Below are positions 16,390 to 27,523 of a stretch of DNA of 64,000 nucleotides, one piece after another (position 1 is the stretch's first letter; each line of letters begins with the position of its first letter). The DNA comes from Bernardetia sp. MNP-M8 (GTDB lineage: Bacteria; Bacteroidota; Bacteroidia; Cytophagales; Bernardetiaceae): assembly GCF_037126285.1 (NCBI RefSeq), contig NZ_CP147012.1, positions 2,564,001 to 2,628,000 on the forward strand. Direction: 5' to 3'. Both the position numbers and the translations under genes were made by a program. A model generated the notes under the pieces. It searched no databases. It saw only the letters and a program-made list of their open reading frames with translations, and was not told the DNA's origin.

Positions 16390-19300
16390 TTATTTTATAG
16401 GTAGTTCTACAAAGAAAGTCGTACCTGTATTTTCACCTATATTTTCGGTTTCGAACCAAATTTTGCCGTCATGCTTTTCAATGATTTTTCTGACAATATT
16501 AAGTCCTAATCCACTTCCTTCTCCTACTGGTTTGGTAGTAAAGAAAGCATCAAATATTTTTTGTTTGACTTCATCTGGCACTCCTTTTCCTGTATCTCTT
16601 ACTGAAACAAGAATTTTATTTTCCTGCTTTTTGGTAGTCATATATATTTTGCCTTTCTTATTCTTGCTAGTATCTATGGCTTGAATAGCATTATGAAGCA
16701 AGTTTGTCCAAACTTGTGCTAGTTCGTCTTCATAGGCATTTATTAAAGGCAAATCTTCCATTTCTCTAATTACCTCAATTCCATATTTGAGTTTATTTTG
16801 ATATAAAATCAATGTATTTTCTAAGCTTTCATTAATACTAGTAGGTTTCTTTTCTCCTGTATGATCTTGACGAGAAAAATTTTTGAGAGTAATAATAATT
16901 TTTGAAGCTTTTTCAGTTGCAATTCTGACAGTTGTATTACTTTTCATAATTGTAGATATTTCATAGATGGAATGAAAAAATTCTACAGCCTTAGGTAATT
17001 CTAAAAAGGGTTCATAGAGTTCTGTGTATTCGTTCAATCCTGTATCAACTAAAATATCAGCAATTCTATCAGCTTGATAAATATTTCTATCTTCAAATTC
17101 AGCAATTAATTTGTATTTTATAGCTCTTTTTTCTCTAGAAGAATAAAGTTTGTTTGTCTCCATTGATTTTTCTACCAAAATATTAAAACCTTCTAATTGT
17201 TGCTCAGTAAGTGTTTTTATTATTTTAGGTAAGTTAGATAATGAATCTTTAAGTAATTTGAAAATAGTTCCTGCTGAGGAGTGAATTGCGCCTAAAGGTG
17301 TATTTATTTCATGAGCAATACTAGCAACAAGTTGCCCTAGTGTTGTCATTTTTTCATTATGAATAAGCTGTGATTGAGTTTCTCTTAGTTCGTTTAGTGT
17401 TTCTTGAAGTTCTTGGTTCTGCTTTTGTATTTTAAGTTCGGTTTGTTTTAGTTGATCAATATTTTGCATAATTCCAGTCCATAAAATACTTCCATCATCC
17501 ATACGTGTTGGTTTGGAGGTAGCATGTATCCAAACTTCTTTTTCATTTTTGATTAGGCGAAGTTCGGATTCCCATTTTTGCATGGTATCAGCCGATTTTT
17601 TTCCTGAAGATTGAAAGCCTAACAAATCTTCAGGGTGTATAGATTCAAAAATATCATTAGATGAGTTATTTTGCATTTCTTGAGGTGTAACTCCCAAAAC
17701 AAATTCTGAGCCTTTACTAACTAAGGGAAAAGAAATATACCCTTCTTTATCTCTCTTAAACTGATAAATCATGGCAGGAACAGCATCAAAAATCTGTTCT
17801 AACTGTTGTTTTTGTGTTTCTAAATCTTTCTGTAAGTGATACATTTCTCTGATTCCTTTTCTGAGTTCTTGCTCAGATTTAGCTAAATCTTGATTTTGTT
17901 CTTCAATAATGTTTTCATGTTCTTTTTGTCTAGTAATATCTTGAGTAACTCCCCATACTGATATAGGATTACCTTCTTTATCTTTGACTAGGGTAGCTTT
18001 TGCTTCGTGATAACGTATTTTTCCTTCAATAGGTACTGTTCTATATATAGCATGATATTGTGGAATTTTCTGTGTTATCAAATCTATAATCATTTGATTG
18101 ACTCGTTCAAGGTCTCCTTTATGAATTCTTAGGGAAGTGATTTCAGTATCTATTTTTGTATCTACGTTAATACCAAATAGTTTTCTAGTTTGTTTGTCCC
18201 AGTAGGGTTGATTAGTAACTAAATCTATTTCCCACAATCCAATATCAGTTTTTTCTAAGGTTGTAGTAAGTTTGTTTTGTGCAATTTGAGTTTCTTTTTT
18301 TGCTATTTCTAATTCTTCTACTTTTTGTTGAATTTTAACTTCTGCTTGTTTTTCTTTAGTAATATCTTGAGTAACCCCAAAAACAGAGATAGATTTGCCC
18401 TCTTCATCTTTTAGTAATACAACCTTAGAGTCATAGTATTTTATAGTTTCAGAAGAAAGGTTTACTCTATACGCCATGTGATAGGTTGGAATTTTTTCCA
18501 AAATTAAATTTTCCAACATTTTGTTCATTATTACAAGGTCATCTTTATGGATTTTGGATGATGCTATTTCATTATTGATTTCTTCAAATTCATTAACACC
18601 AAACATTTTTCTGATTTGCTTATCCCAATAAGTTCTACCAGTTAGTAAATCAACTTCCCATATTCCGATACCTGTTTTTTCTAAGGTAGTAGAAAGTTTA
18701 TTTTGAATTTTTTGAGTTTCTTGTTTTGCTTTTTCTAGTTCATTTAATTTTTCTTTGAGTTGAATTTTCGCCTCTTTTTGTTTGGTTATATCTTGTACAG
18801 TACCTACTAATTTTGCTTGATTATTTTCCTTTATAAGTACACCCTTAGAGTGGTAATAACAAGTAATATTTTCTTTGTGTAGCATTCTGTACTTAATATC
18901 AAAAATAGATGAATTATTTTTTGTTAAATCATCAATACTTTTTAGCACATTTATCAAATCTTCAGGATATATTTTTTCTTGCCATTTTTCAGGTGTAAAA
19001 CTATCTTTTGTTTCGTGAAATAATTTATAGGATTGTTCATCCCAAAAAGTTTCTCCAGTTGTTAGATTCAGCTCCCACAATCCAACACCTGTTTTTTCTA
19101 GGATTAGGCTCAGTTTTGATTGAATCTGTTGAATTTCTTGTTTTGCTTTTTCTAGTTCATTTACTTTTTCTTTAAGCTGAGTTTCAGCATTTTTTTGAAG
19201 CGTTATATCTTGAAGCAGTCCATATAGTTCGATTGTTTTTCCTTGCTCTATTTTAGGAATTCCGATTACTCGTACCCATTTTTTATTTCCTTTATGTGTA

Positions 19301-22300
19301 GTTATTCTGAGTTGTTTGTCAAATGAAATTCCACTATTTATAGCATTATTAAACGAATCAGTAATCACTTTTCTATCTTCTTCATGATAAGATTCTAATC
19401 CATGATCTATTGAAGATTCATAATTATTATCTACTTCATGTATTTGTCGAATAATTTTGTCTACTTTATTAACTCTAGTTTCTAAATCAAATTCCCAAAC
19501 ACCAATTACTGCATTGGCATTACAAGTTTCTAAAAGTTTACTAGTATGTAAGAGTTGGTTTTGAGAAACTTCAAGTTCTTCTAATTTTTGTTGAAGAATA
19601 ATTTCATTTCTTTTTTGCTTATCTATATTTTGAGTTGTACCATAGAGTTCAACACATTTTCCATTCTCAAATGTAGGTACACCAATTACCCTTACCCAAA
19701 TTTTATTTCCTTTTGCTGTAATGATTTTAAGTTCTTTATCAAAAGGAATTCCTTCTTCTACAGCTTTTTTAAACAAATTAGTTATTGTCTCACGGCTATA
19801 ACCCTCTGTATAAAATTCTATTCCATTTTCAATTGTAGTAATAAAATTAGTATCTACTTCATGGATTGATTTAGTTACTTTATCCCAAAGTACAGACTGA
19901 TTATTTAGGTCAAGCTCCCAAGTTCCAATTTGTGCAGCTTCATTAGAAGCATCTAATAATTTTTGAGTATGAATAAGTTGATGCTGTGTAATTTCTAATT
20001 CATCTATTTTTTGCTTTATCTCTAGCTCAGCTTCTTTTTGAGCTGTTATATCTTGAAAAGTACCATAGAGTTCGACACATTTTCCATTTTCAAGTGTAGG
20101 TATTCCTATAGTTCTTATCCAAACTTCATTTCCTTTAGCAGTAACAATTTTAAGTTGTTCATCATACGGAATTCCTTCTTCAAAGGCTTTTTTAAATACC
20201 TCAGTAATTTTTTCTCGGCTATATCCTTCTTTATAAAAAAGAATCGCATTATCAACATTCCAAAGGAAATTATCATCTACTTGATGAATCTGTCTAGTAA
20301 TTTTATCAACATTTGTACTAAAATCATCTATATTAAGTTCCCAAGTACCTATTTTTGCAGCTTCATTGGAAGCATCTAATAATTTTTGAGTATGAATAAG
20401 TCGATTTTGAGTAGTTTGTAACTCTTCTACTTTTTCTTTTATTTCTAGCTCAGCTTCTTTTTGAGTTGTTATATCTTGAAATGTACCATACATTTCTATA
20501 CATTTTCTGTTTTCAAATGTAGGAATTCCAATAGTTCTTACCCATTTCTCATTTCCTTTTGCAGTAATAATTATGAGTTGTTCGTCAAAAGGCATTCCTT
20601 CTTCAAAAGCTTTTTTAAATACCTCAGTAATTTTTTCTCGGCTATATCCTTCTTTATAAAATTCTATTCCATTTTGAGCATTCGAAACAAAATCATTTTC
20701 TACTTGGTGTATTTCTTTAGTGACTTTATTCCAAGTAGTTGTAAAATCATCTAGGTTAAGTTGCCAAGTACCTATTTTTGCAGCCTCATTAGAAGCATCT
20801 AATAACTTTTGAGTATGAATAAGTTTATTCTGTGTAGCTTCTAGTTGTGATATTTTTTCTTTTAGTTGAATTTCTATTTCTTTTTTCTCTGTTATATCTT
20901 GAAAAGTACCGTATAGCTCTACACAAACTCCATTTTCCATAGTAGGTACGCCTGTAGAACGAACCCACCTTTTGTTTCCCTTATTAGTTACGAATTGGAA
21001 CTCGTCATCATAACTTATTCCCTTTTCAAGAGCCAAGTCAAGATTTTTTTTAATTTTTTCTTGATCTTTGTCTTTATAGAAAGAAATGCCAATTTTATCA
21101 TCAACTATAAAATTTTCATCTACTTCATGTATTTCTCTGATGATTTTATCCCATTTGACAAGCCGTGTTTTTAAGTCTAACACCCAAACTCCAACTCTTG
21201 TATTTTCATTGCAAGTTTTAAGAATTTGTTGAGTATGTATTAATTCTTTTTGTATAATTTCTAGTTCTTTTAACTTTTCTTTGATTTGTAATTCAGCTTG
21301 TTTTTGAGAAGTAATATCTTGTATAGTACCATAAAACTCTATACAACTACCATTTTCCATGACTGGAATTCCTATTACTCTTATCCATCTTTTATTTCCT
21401 TTGTAAGTAATAATTTCGAATTCTTCATCAGGTTTTTTTCCTTCTGTAAGAGCTAACATACCTACTTTTTCTATGCGTGCTTTGTCTTTTTCTTGATAGA
21501 ATTCAATTCCATTATTGTGTATTACAAAATCTTTATCTACTTCATGTATATTTCTAGCTATTTTGTCCCATTGCACAATTCCTGTTTTTAAATCTAGATT
21601 CCATATACCAATCTTTGCATGCGAGTTACACGTATTGAGGAGTTTTTGTGTTTGAATTAATTCTTTGGTTTGTATATCTTTTTCTTTTTCAGACATTACT
21701 TTATCAGTCACCTCTATGCCTATACATTGTATTTCTTCTGCTATTCCATCTTTATTGAGAATGAGTTTACATTCCCAATCAGAATATATGTACTGAGAAG
21801 TTGTTTTTTGAGTTTTTCTATCAAAAATAGGTTTTCTGAGATGAACAAATACAGAATCATTAGGAGAAGCAAAACATTTATGAACAGCCTCTATATATTT
21901 TTCACGGTCTTCTACTAAAATTGCAGACACAGCAATTTGTCCAATAATCTCTCTTTTATCTAAGCCCAATCGGTCGCAAAAATGATTATTGACATAGGTA
22001 TATTTTCCTTCTAAATCAGTTCGGATAATAAAAACACTATTATGGTTTAGCATAGATTCATATCTGTTTACGATACGAATCAATTCAACTTCTTGTTGAT
22101 GGTTTGTTGTTGTATTGGTGTGTGTTACTACTACTCTATGATTATTTTCTTCAGGACTTCCAAAAATAAGAGCTTTCATTTTTACCCACAAAGTAGTTCC
22201 ATTTTTATGGAAAAATCGTATTTCATTTTCATAGATAGTAGAACTGTTTGTCGTTTTATAACTCAAAAAAATAGTATTTATTTTTTTTACGTCTTCAGGA

Positions 22301-22503
22301 TGAACAATTTTTTGAATTTGGTTACCTTGTAATTCTTCATATTCGTATCCTAAGAGATTGCAAAACTTAGGATTTATCCATTTATCATTAGGTTTTTCTA
22401 AATTCCAAAACCAAAGTCCATCAAAAGCATTTAGTTGAACGAAATCAAAAAAATCTTCATCAGACTTTAGAATCTGATAGAATTCTTGTTTTAAATAGTT
22501 CAT
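16390..22503 (-). CDS. Giant soluble histidine kinase with 12 PAS domains
   Basis: The 2037-residue protein has no membrane segment or signal peptide. About 12 PAS/PAC units fill residues 1 to about 1680. Units 3-8 share the ExxxxIGxWxL/HEVDxxF pattern and are spaced at about 140 residues; units 9-11 form a second subfamily (EKTGIGLWE). Each unit ends in a QDIT-type PAC motif followed by a coiled-coil linker. The kinase core has the phospho-acceptor H1731 (SIAHEINTPLG) and a HATPase domain (NLLHNAIQAI, DTGKGVPDE, GEGSGLGLNIV). There is no receiver domain and no neighbouring response regulator. It probably integrates several small-molecule or redox cues in the cytosol. A similar kinase gene lies 133 bp upstream on the same strand. 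Confidence 0.93.
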   Translation of the reverse strand: MNYLKQEFYQILKSDEDFFDFVQLNAFDGLWFWNLEKPNDKWINPKFCNLLGYEYEELQGNQIQKIVHPEDVKKINTIFLSYKTTNSSTIYENEIRFFHKNGTTLWVKMKALIFGSPEENNHRVVVTHTNTTTNHQQEVELIRIVNRYESMLNHNSVFIIRTDLEGKYTYVNNHFCDRLGLDKREIIGQIAVSAILVEDREKYIEAVHKCFASPNDSVFVHLRKPIFDRKTQKTTSQYIYSDWECKLILNKDGIAEEIQCIGIEVTDKVMSEKEKDIQTKELIQTQKLLNTCNSHAKIGIWNLDLKTGIVQWDKIARNIHEVDKDFVIHNNGIEFYQEKDKARIEKVGMLALTEGKKPDEEFEIITYKGNKRWIRVIGIPVMENGSCIEFYGTIQDITSQKQAELQIKEKLKELEIIQKELIHTQQILKTCNENTRVGVWVLDLKTRLVKWDKIIREIHEVDENFIVDDKIGISFYKDKDQEKIKKNLDLALEKGISYDDEFQFVTNKGNKRWVRSTGVPTMENGVCVELYGTFQDITEKKEIEIQLKEKISQLEATQNKLIHTQKLLDASNEAAKIGTWQLNLDDFTTTWNKVTKEIHQVENDFVSNAQNGIEFYKEGYSREKITEVFKKAFEEGMPFDEQLIIITAKGNEKWVRTIGIPTFENRKCIEMYGTFQDITTQKEAELEIKEKVEELQTTQNRLIHTQKLLDASNEAAKIGTWELNIDDFSTNVDKITRQIHQVDDNFLWNVDNAILFYKEGYSREKITEVFKKAFEEGIPYDEQLKIVTAKGNEVWIRTIGIPTLENGKCVELYGTFQDITAQKEAELEIKQKIDELEITQHQLIHTQKLLDASNEAAQIGTWELDLNNQSVLWDKVTKSIHEVDTNFITTIENGIEFYTEGYSRETITNLFKKAVEEGIPFDKELKIITAKGNKIWVRVIGVPTFENGKCVELYGTTQNIDKQKRNEIILQQKLEELEVSQNQLLHTSKLLETCNANAVIGVWEFDLETRVNKVDKIIRQIHEVDNNYESSIDHGLESYHEEDRKVITDSFNNAINSGISFDKQLRITTHKGNKKWVRVIGIPKIEQGKTIELYGLLQDITLQKNAETQLKEKVNELEKAKQEIQQIQSKLSLILEKTGVGLWELNLTTGETFWDEQSYKLFHETKDSFTPEKWQEKIYPEDLINVLKSIDDLTKNNSSIFDIKYRMLHKENITCYYHSKGVLIKENNQAKLVGTVQDITKQKEAKIQLKEKLNELEKAKQETQKIQNKLSTTLEKTGIGIWEVDLLTGRTYWDKQIRKMFGVNEFEEINNEIASSKIHKDDLVIMNKMLENLILEKIPTYHMAYRVNLSSETIKYYDSKVVLLKDEEGKSISVFGVTQDITKEKQAEVKIQQKVEELEIAKKETQIAQNKLTTTLEKTDIGLWEIDLVTNQPYWDKQTRKLFGINVDTKIDTEITSLRIHKGDLERVNQMIIDLITQKIPQYHAIYRTVPIEGKIRYHEAKATLVKDKEGNPISVWGVTQDITRQKEHENIIEEQNQDLAKSEQELRKGIREMYHLQKDLETQKQQLEQIFDAVPAMIYQFKRDKEGYISFPLVSKGSEFVLGVTPQEMQNNSSNDIFESIHPEDLLGFQSSGKKSADTMQKWESELRLIKNEKEVWIHATSKPTRMDDGSILWTGIMQNIDQLKQTELKIQKQNQELQETLNELRETQSQLIHNEKMTTLGQLVASIAHEINTPLGAIHSSAGTIFKLLKDSLSNLPKIIKTLTEQQLEGFNILVEKSMETNKLYSSREKRAIKYKLIAEFEDRNIYQADRIADILVDTGLNEYTELYEPFLELPKAVEFFHSIYEISTIMKSNTTVRIATEKASKIIITLKNFSRQDHTGEKKPTSINESLENTLILYQNKLKYGIEVIREMEDLPLINAYEDELAQVWTNLLHNAIQAIDTSKNKKGKIYMTTKKQENKILVSVRDTGKGVPDEVKQKIFDAFFTTKPVGEGSGLGLNIVRKIIEKHDGKIWFETENIGENTGTTFFVELPIK

Positions 22504-22636
22504 ATAGTAAGTAGCAAATTTTTAATTATTAGTAAGTGGTAGTTAATCCAGCTTCTTGACTTAATTCTTTAAGGTCAGAAAACAACTTCATTTTAGTTTT
22601 ACTAAAACAGAGTTGTTTTTCTTTGTTTTTTATTTT

Positions 22637-25600
22637 TTACAAAGGAATTTCGACAAAAAATGTTGTTCCTTCTCCTTCTTTACTCTCAAACCAAATATTA
22701 CCATTGTGTTTGTTAATTATTTTCTTGACAATATCTAATCCAAGTCCACTTCCTTCTCCTGCTTTTTTGGTTGTAAAGAAAGCATCAAAAATATGTTCTT
22801 GAGCTTCTTTTGGAATACCTGTACCCGTATCGCCAATACTTACTAGAATGTTTGTTCCCTTTCTCCTTGTTTTCAAAATAAGTGTACCTTGATTTTTCAT
22901 AGCTTGTATAGCATTGTGAATAAGATTAGTCCATACTTGCACAAGTTCATCAGGAAATCCCATTATTTCAGGAATATCATTAAATTCTTTTTGCATATCA
23001 ATACCGTGTTTTATCTGATTTTGATATAAAACAAGGGTGTTTTCGATGCTTTTATTTACATCTGTTTTTTGTTTTACACCGTTTTGGTCTTGACGTGAAA
23101 AATTTTTGAGCGCAAAAATAATTTTTGAAGCTCTTTCTGTTGCCATTTGAATAGTCTGATTACTTCTAATTATTGATGATATATGATATATCGTTTGAAG
23201 TAACTCATAAGGCTTTTTGGAGGCTAGTATATTATTTACCATTTTATCATCCTTATAAATACCACTATCGACAAGCAAGTCAGCAAAACGGTTATTATAT
23301 TGGACATTTTTATAAGAGTCAAGTTTATCTATCAAATCATACTTCAATGTTCTTTGTTCTCTTGAAGAAAGTGAAATGTTATTTTCTGCAGAAAACTTAA
23401 CTGCTTTATTAAATATTTTGAGGTCATTTGGTGGTAAGGCACTCAAAAATTCAGGTAAAACAGGTAGAGTTTCGGTAAGCGTTTGTTCAATTCCTCCAGC
23501 CGACGAACGAATAGCGCCCAAAGGTGTATTTATTTCGTGTGCAATATTTGCCACCAATTGTCCTAATGTAGCCATTTTTTCACTATGAATAAGCTGACTT
23601 TGCGTACTTTTTAGTTCTCTCAATGCTCGTTCTACTTCTATTTTTTGTCTTTGCAGTTCTTCTTGTGTAGTTTGCAGTTCTTCAAAGTTTTGACGTAGCT
23701 CTTCTTCTGAGGTTTGGAGCATTTTATTTTTTTCTAAAATAAGCTGTTCGGCTTCTTTTCGGACTGTTATATCTGTTTCAACTCCCACAAACTGAACTAC
23801 TTCTCCTGTTTTTTCATCAAAGACAGGAGTAATACTGATTTCTAACCAATATTCTTTTCCATATTTAGAATAATTTAGAATTTCTTGTGTAAATGGTTTC
23901 TTAGATTTTAAACCTTCACGAATTGCTAAAACATGTTCTCTTTTGGTTTCTTTTCCTTGTAGAAGCGCACCTGGTTTTTTGCCGATTACTTCAGTGAGAG
24001 AGTATTCTGTGATTTTCAAAAACCCGTCATTTACCCAAATAATATAACCTTGAGCATCTGTAATAACCACAGCATTACTAGTTTCGCTTGCCACAACAGA
24101 AAGACGTTTCAAATCTTCTTCATCTTTTTTGCGTTTGGTAACATCAGTTTCAATACCAATAAACTGAGTTATTTCGCCTGTAAATTCATCTATGACAGGA
24201 GTAATATTGAGTTCTAACCAATATTTTTTGCCCATTTTGTCATAATTTAGAATTTCTTGTGTAAATGGTTTCTTAGATTTTAAACCTTCACGAATCGCTA
24301 AAACATGTTCAAAGTTAGTTTCTTTTCCTTGCAACAACTTTCCAGGTTTTTTGCCTATAATCTCAGGAAGTGTGTAACCTGTTGTTCTAGTAAAACCTTC
24401 ATTTACCCAAGTTGTATAACCTTCTGCATCTGTAATAACAATGGCATTACTTGTTTCTCGTGCCACAACAGAGAGCTTTCGAAGTTCTTTATCTGCTTCT
24501 TTTCTGTCTGTAATATCTTGAGCCATAGCAAGATAGCCGATTGTCTCTCCTGTTTTGTCATTTTTGATGCTACTTATATGTAATTCTACTGGAAATATTT
24601 TTCCATTTTTAGAAATATATGTCCATTCTTTTGCTGTGGGCAGATTACGTTTTGCTTTTGCTGTCAGAACATCAAAACCTACTGGAATAATTTCATCTAA
24701 TTCTTCTGAAAGTTCTTTTGCATAGGCTTTTATTTCATCCATATCATGGAAAATAATAGGAGAAACTTTTCCTACTACTTTTTCAGCTTCGTATTCTAAT
24801 AATTTTTCTGCAAGCGAATTAAAACTAGTAATTGTACCTTTCAAATCAATTGCTATGAGCATCATTGGAGCATTTTCTAAAATTGCTTTTCTATAAATGC
24901 CTTCTTCTTCAATTTTTATTTTTTGTTCCTGAAGTTGCTCTTGAGTTGCATTCAATTCCTCTAAGTTTTGTCTCAGTTCCTCTTCTGTTGCTTGAAGTTC
25001 TTCTTGTTGCGCTTGAATTTCATTTTCATTTTGTTTTTGGGCATTGTAATTTGTAGCAATTTTGATTACTCTAATTACTTCTCCTTTGTCATTTGTTACA
25101 GGACAATATGCACCAAAAACCCACAAATCTTTATCAGATTTGGTTTTTCGTCTGAAAACTCCACTTACTGTTTTTCCTTTTTTTAGTTTGTCCCAAAGGT
25201 CTTTAAAATATATTTCTGTTTGCTCGTCTTGAGGCAAAAGTTTTTTATGAGAAAGTCCGATAAGCTCACCTTGATCAAATTCGGTCCATTCAGCAAAAAT
25301 TGGATTTACTTTAATTATTTTCCTTTCTAAATTAAATTCTACATACCCAAAACTGGTACTGATAGCATCTAATTGAGATTTATTTAATAAGAAAGTTTCT
25401 TGTAATTGCTCTTGTGTAGCATTTAACTCTTCCAAATTTTGTCTTAATTCTTCTTCTGTTGCTTGTAGTTCTTCTCGTTGTGCTTGGATTTCAATTTCAG
25501 CTTCTTTTTGAGTATTATAATTAGAAGCAATTTTGATTACTCTAATTACTTTTCCTTTTTCATTTTTGACAGGACAATATGCTCCAAAAATCCATAAGTC

Positions 25601-27241
25601 TTTATCAGATTTGGTTTTTCGTCTGAAAACTCCACTTACTGTTTTTCCTTCTTCTAATTGTTTCCAAAGATTTTTGAAATAACTTTCAGTTTCATCATCT
25701 TGAGGTAGTAGTTCTTTGTGTGAAAGTCCGATAAGCTCACTATCAGAAAACTCTGTCCAATTAGCAAAAATTGGATTTACTTTAATTATTTTCCTTTCTA
25801 AATTAAATTCTACATACCCAAAACTGGTACTGATGGCATCTAATTGAGATTTATTTAATAAAAAAGTGTCTTGTAATTGTTCTTGTGTAGCATTTAACTC
25901 TTCTAAGTTTTGTCTTAGTTCTTCTTCTGTTGCTTGCAGTTCTTCTTGTTGCTGTTGAATTTCATTTTCAGCTTCTTTTTGAGCATTGTAATTAGAAGCA
26001 ATTTTGATTACTCTAATAACTTCACCTCTGTCATTTTTGACTGGACAATATGCCCCAAAGACCCATAAATTTTTATCAGATTTAGTTTTTCGCTTAAATA
26101 CTCCATTTACAGTTTTTCCTTCTTCTAATTGTTTCCAAAGGTTTTTGAAATAGGTTTCTGTTTCTTCATCTTGTGGTAGTAGCTCTTTGTGTGAAAGTCC
26201 GATAAGCTCACTATCAGAAAACTCTGTCCAATTAGCAAAAATTGGATTTACTTTTACGATTTTTCTATCCAAATTAAATTCTACATATCCAAAACTAGTA
26301 CTGATAGCTTCTAATTGAGATTGATTAAGCAAAAAAGTTTCTTGTAATTGCTCTTGTGTAGCATTTAACTCTTCTAAGTTTTGTCTTAGTTCTTCTTCTG
26401 TTGCTTGTAGTTCTTCTTGTTGTTGTTGAATTTCATTTTCAGCTTCTTTTTGAGCATTGTAATTAGAAGCAATTTTTATTACTCTAATAACTTCTCCTCT
26501 ATCATTTTTGACTGGACAATATGCACCAAAAATCCATAGATTTTTATCAGATTTAGTTTTTCGTTTAAATACTCCACTTACTGTTTTTCCTTCTTCTAAT
26601 TGCTTCCAAAGGTTTTTGAAATAATTTTCAGTTTCTTCATCTTGAGGTAGAAGTTCTTTGTGTGAAAGTCCGATAAGCTCACTATCAGAAAGCTCTGTCC
26701 ACTTAGCAAAAATTGGATTTACTTTCGTTATTTTTCTTTCTAAATTAAATTCTACATACCCAAAACTTGTACTAATGGCTTCTAGTTGAGAATTGATAAT
26801 TAGATTTGATTCCTCTAATTGTTCTTTTTGAATTGCTATATCAGCTTCAGCTTTTTTTCTATCTGTAATAAGATAACGAATAGATAAATAACTCGTAATT
26901 TTTTTATTTTCATCAAACATTGGATTAATGACTGTATCTACCCAATAAAAAGAACCATCTTTGGCTTTATTTTTTACTTCAGCTCTCCATGTTTTCCCTC
27001 TAGAAATATCTCTCCACATTTCCTTCCAAAACTCTTTTGTATGATGTCCAGAGTTTACAATTCTGTGGTCTTTTCCTAAAAGTTCCTTTTCTGTGTATTG
27101 AGAAATACGACAAAACTCATCATTGATTTTGGTAATTTTTCCTTGTTTATCAGCTATTGAAACAATAGCACTTCTATCAAGGGCATCCACTAAAGACTGA
27201 AGCTGATTTTGGCAATTTTCTAATTCTTCGTAAGTGGTCAT
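22637..27241 (-). CDS. Giant soluble histidine kinase with 8 PAS domains
   Basis: The 1534-residue cytosolic sensor kinase has a first PAS (about 10-135) with the SGHHTKEFW aerotaxis-like pattern. Four nearly identical 157-residue PAS plus coiled-coil units follow (each with AISTSFGYVEFNL and a QATEEELRQNLEELNATQEQ linker). A sixth PAS comes next, then two related PAS units (VITDAEGYTTWVNEGF type). The kinase core has H1235 (NIAHEINTPLG) and HATPase motifs (NLIHNAIQAM, DTGTGIPKE, GEGSGLGLDIV). No receiver domain is present. Its catalytic core closely resembles that of the next gene downstream, so the pair arose by duplication. An inverted repeat (AAAACAAC / GTTGTTTT) lies in the gap between them, and cotranscription is uncertain. 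Confidence 0.93.
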   Translation of the reverse strand: MTTYEELENCQNQLQSLVDALDRSAIVSIADKQGKITKINDEFCRISQYTEKELLGKDHRIVNSGHHTKEFWKEMWRDISRGKTWRAEVKNKAKDGSFYWVDTVINPMFDENKKITSYLSIRYLITDRKKAEADIAIQKEQLEESNLIINSQLEAISTSFGYVEFNLERKITKVNPIFAKWTELSDSELIGLSHKELLPQDEETENYFKNLWKQLEEGKTVSGVFKRKTKSDKNLWIFGAYCPVKNDRGEVIRVIKIASNYNAQKEAENEIQQQQEELQATEEELRQNLEELNATQEQLQETFLLNQSQLEAISTSFGYVEFNLDRKIVKVNPIFANWTEFSDSELIGLSHKELLPQDEETETYFKNLWKQLEEGKTVNGVFKRKTKSDKNLWVFGAYCPVKNDRGEVIRVIKIASNYNAQKEAENEIQQQQEELQATEEELRQNLEELNATQEQLQDTFLLNKSQLDAISTSFGYVEFNLERKIIKVNPIFANWTEFSDSELIGLSHKELLPQDDETESYFKNLWKQLEEGKTVSGVFRRKTKSDKDLWIFGAYCPVKNEKGKVIRVIKIASNYNTQKEAEIEIQAQREELQATEEELRQNLEELNATQEQLQETFLLNKSQLDAISTSFGYVEFNLERKIIKVNPIFAEWTEFDQGELIGLSHKKLLPQDEQTEIYFKDLWDKLKKGKTVSGVFRRKTKSDKDLWVFGAYCPVTNDKGEVIRVIKIATNYNAQKQNENEIQAQQEELQATEEELRQNLEELNATQEQLQEQKIKIEEEGIYRKAILENAPMMLIAIDLKGTITSFNSLAEKLLEYEAEKVVGKVSPIIFHDMDEIKAYAKELSEELDEIIPVGFDVLTAKAKRNLPTAKEWTYISKNGKIFPVELHISSIKNDKTGETIGYLAMAQDITDRKEADKELRKLSVVARETSNAIVITDAEGYTTWVNEGFTRTTGYTLPEIIGKKPGKLLQGKETNFEHVLAIREGLKSKKPFTQEILNYDKMGKKYWLELNITPVIDEFTGEITQFIGIETDVTKRKKDEEDLKRLSVVASETSNAVVITDAQGYIIWVNDGFLKITEYSLTEVIGKKPGALLQGKETKREHVLAIREGLKSKKPFTQEILNYSKYGKEYWLEISITPVFDEKTGEVVQFVGVETDITVRKEAEQLILEKNKMLQTSEEELRQNFEELQTTQEELQRQKIEVERALRELKSTQSQLIHSEKMATLGQLVANIAHEINTPLGAIRSSAGGIEQTLTETLPVLPEFLSALPPNDLKIFNKAVKFSAENNISLSSREQRTLKYDLIDKLDSYKNVQYNNRFADLLVDSGIYKDDKMVNNILASKKPYELLQTIYHISSIIRSNQTIQMATERASKIIFALKNFSRQDQNGVKQKTDVNKSIENTLVLYQNQIKHGIDMQKEFNDIPEIMGFPDELVQVWTNLIHNAIQAMKNQGTLILKTRRKGTNILVSIGDTGTGIPKEAQEHIFDAFFTTKKAGEGSGLGLDIVKKIINKHNGNIWFESKEGEGTTFFVEIPL

Positions 27242-27523
27242 AGTTTTATCTTCTGTTTATTTAAAATACATATTGATATCACCATTAGAAAATAGTGAGT
27301 TAAATTGATCAAAATAAGGGGAAGTATTCTTTACTCTAAACAAAATCTAAATTGGGGAAGTATTTTTCAGCAAATAAAAATAGTGTGAAAAGCACTGATT
27401 CTATTCTTGTAAAAATTTAAGTTTTAGTTTGTTTAAATTACTTAAGTTAAGATACTGTTTTTTACTATTTAATGCAAGTATTTTTAGATAAAACAGAATA
27501 TAATTTTGATTTATGTAGTTAAA

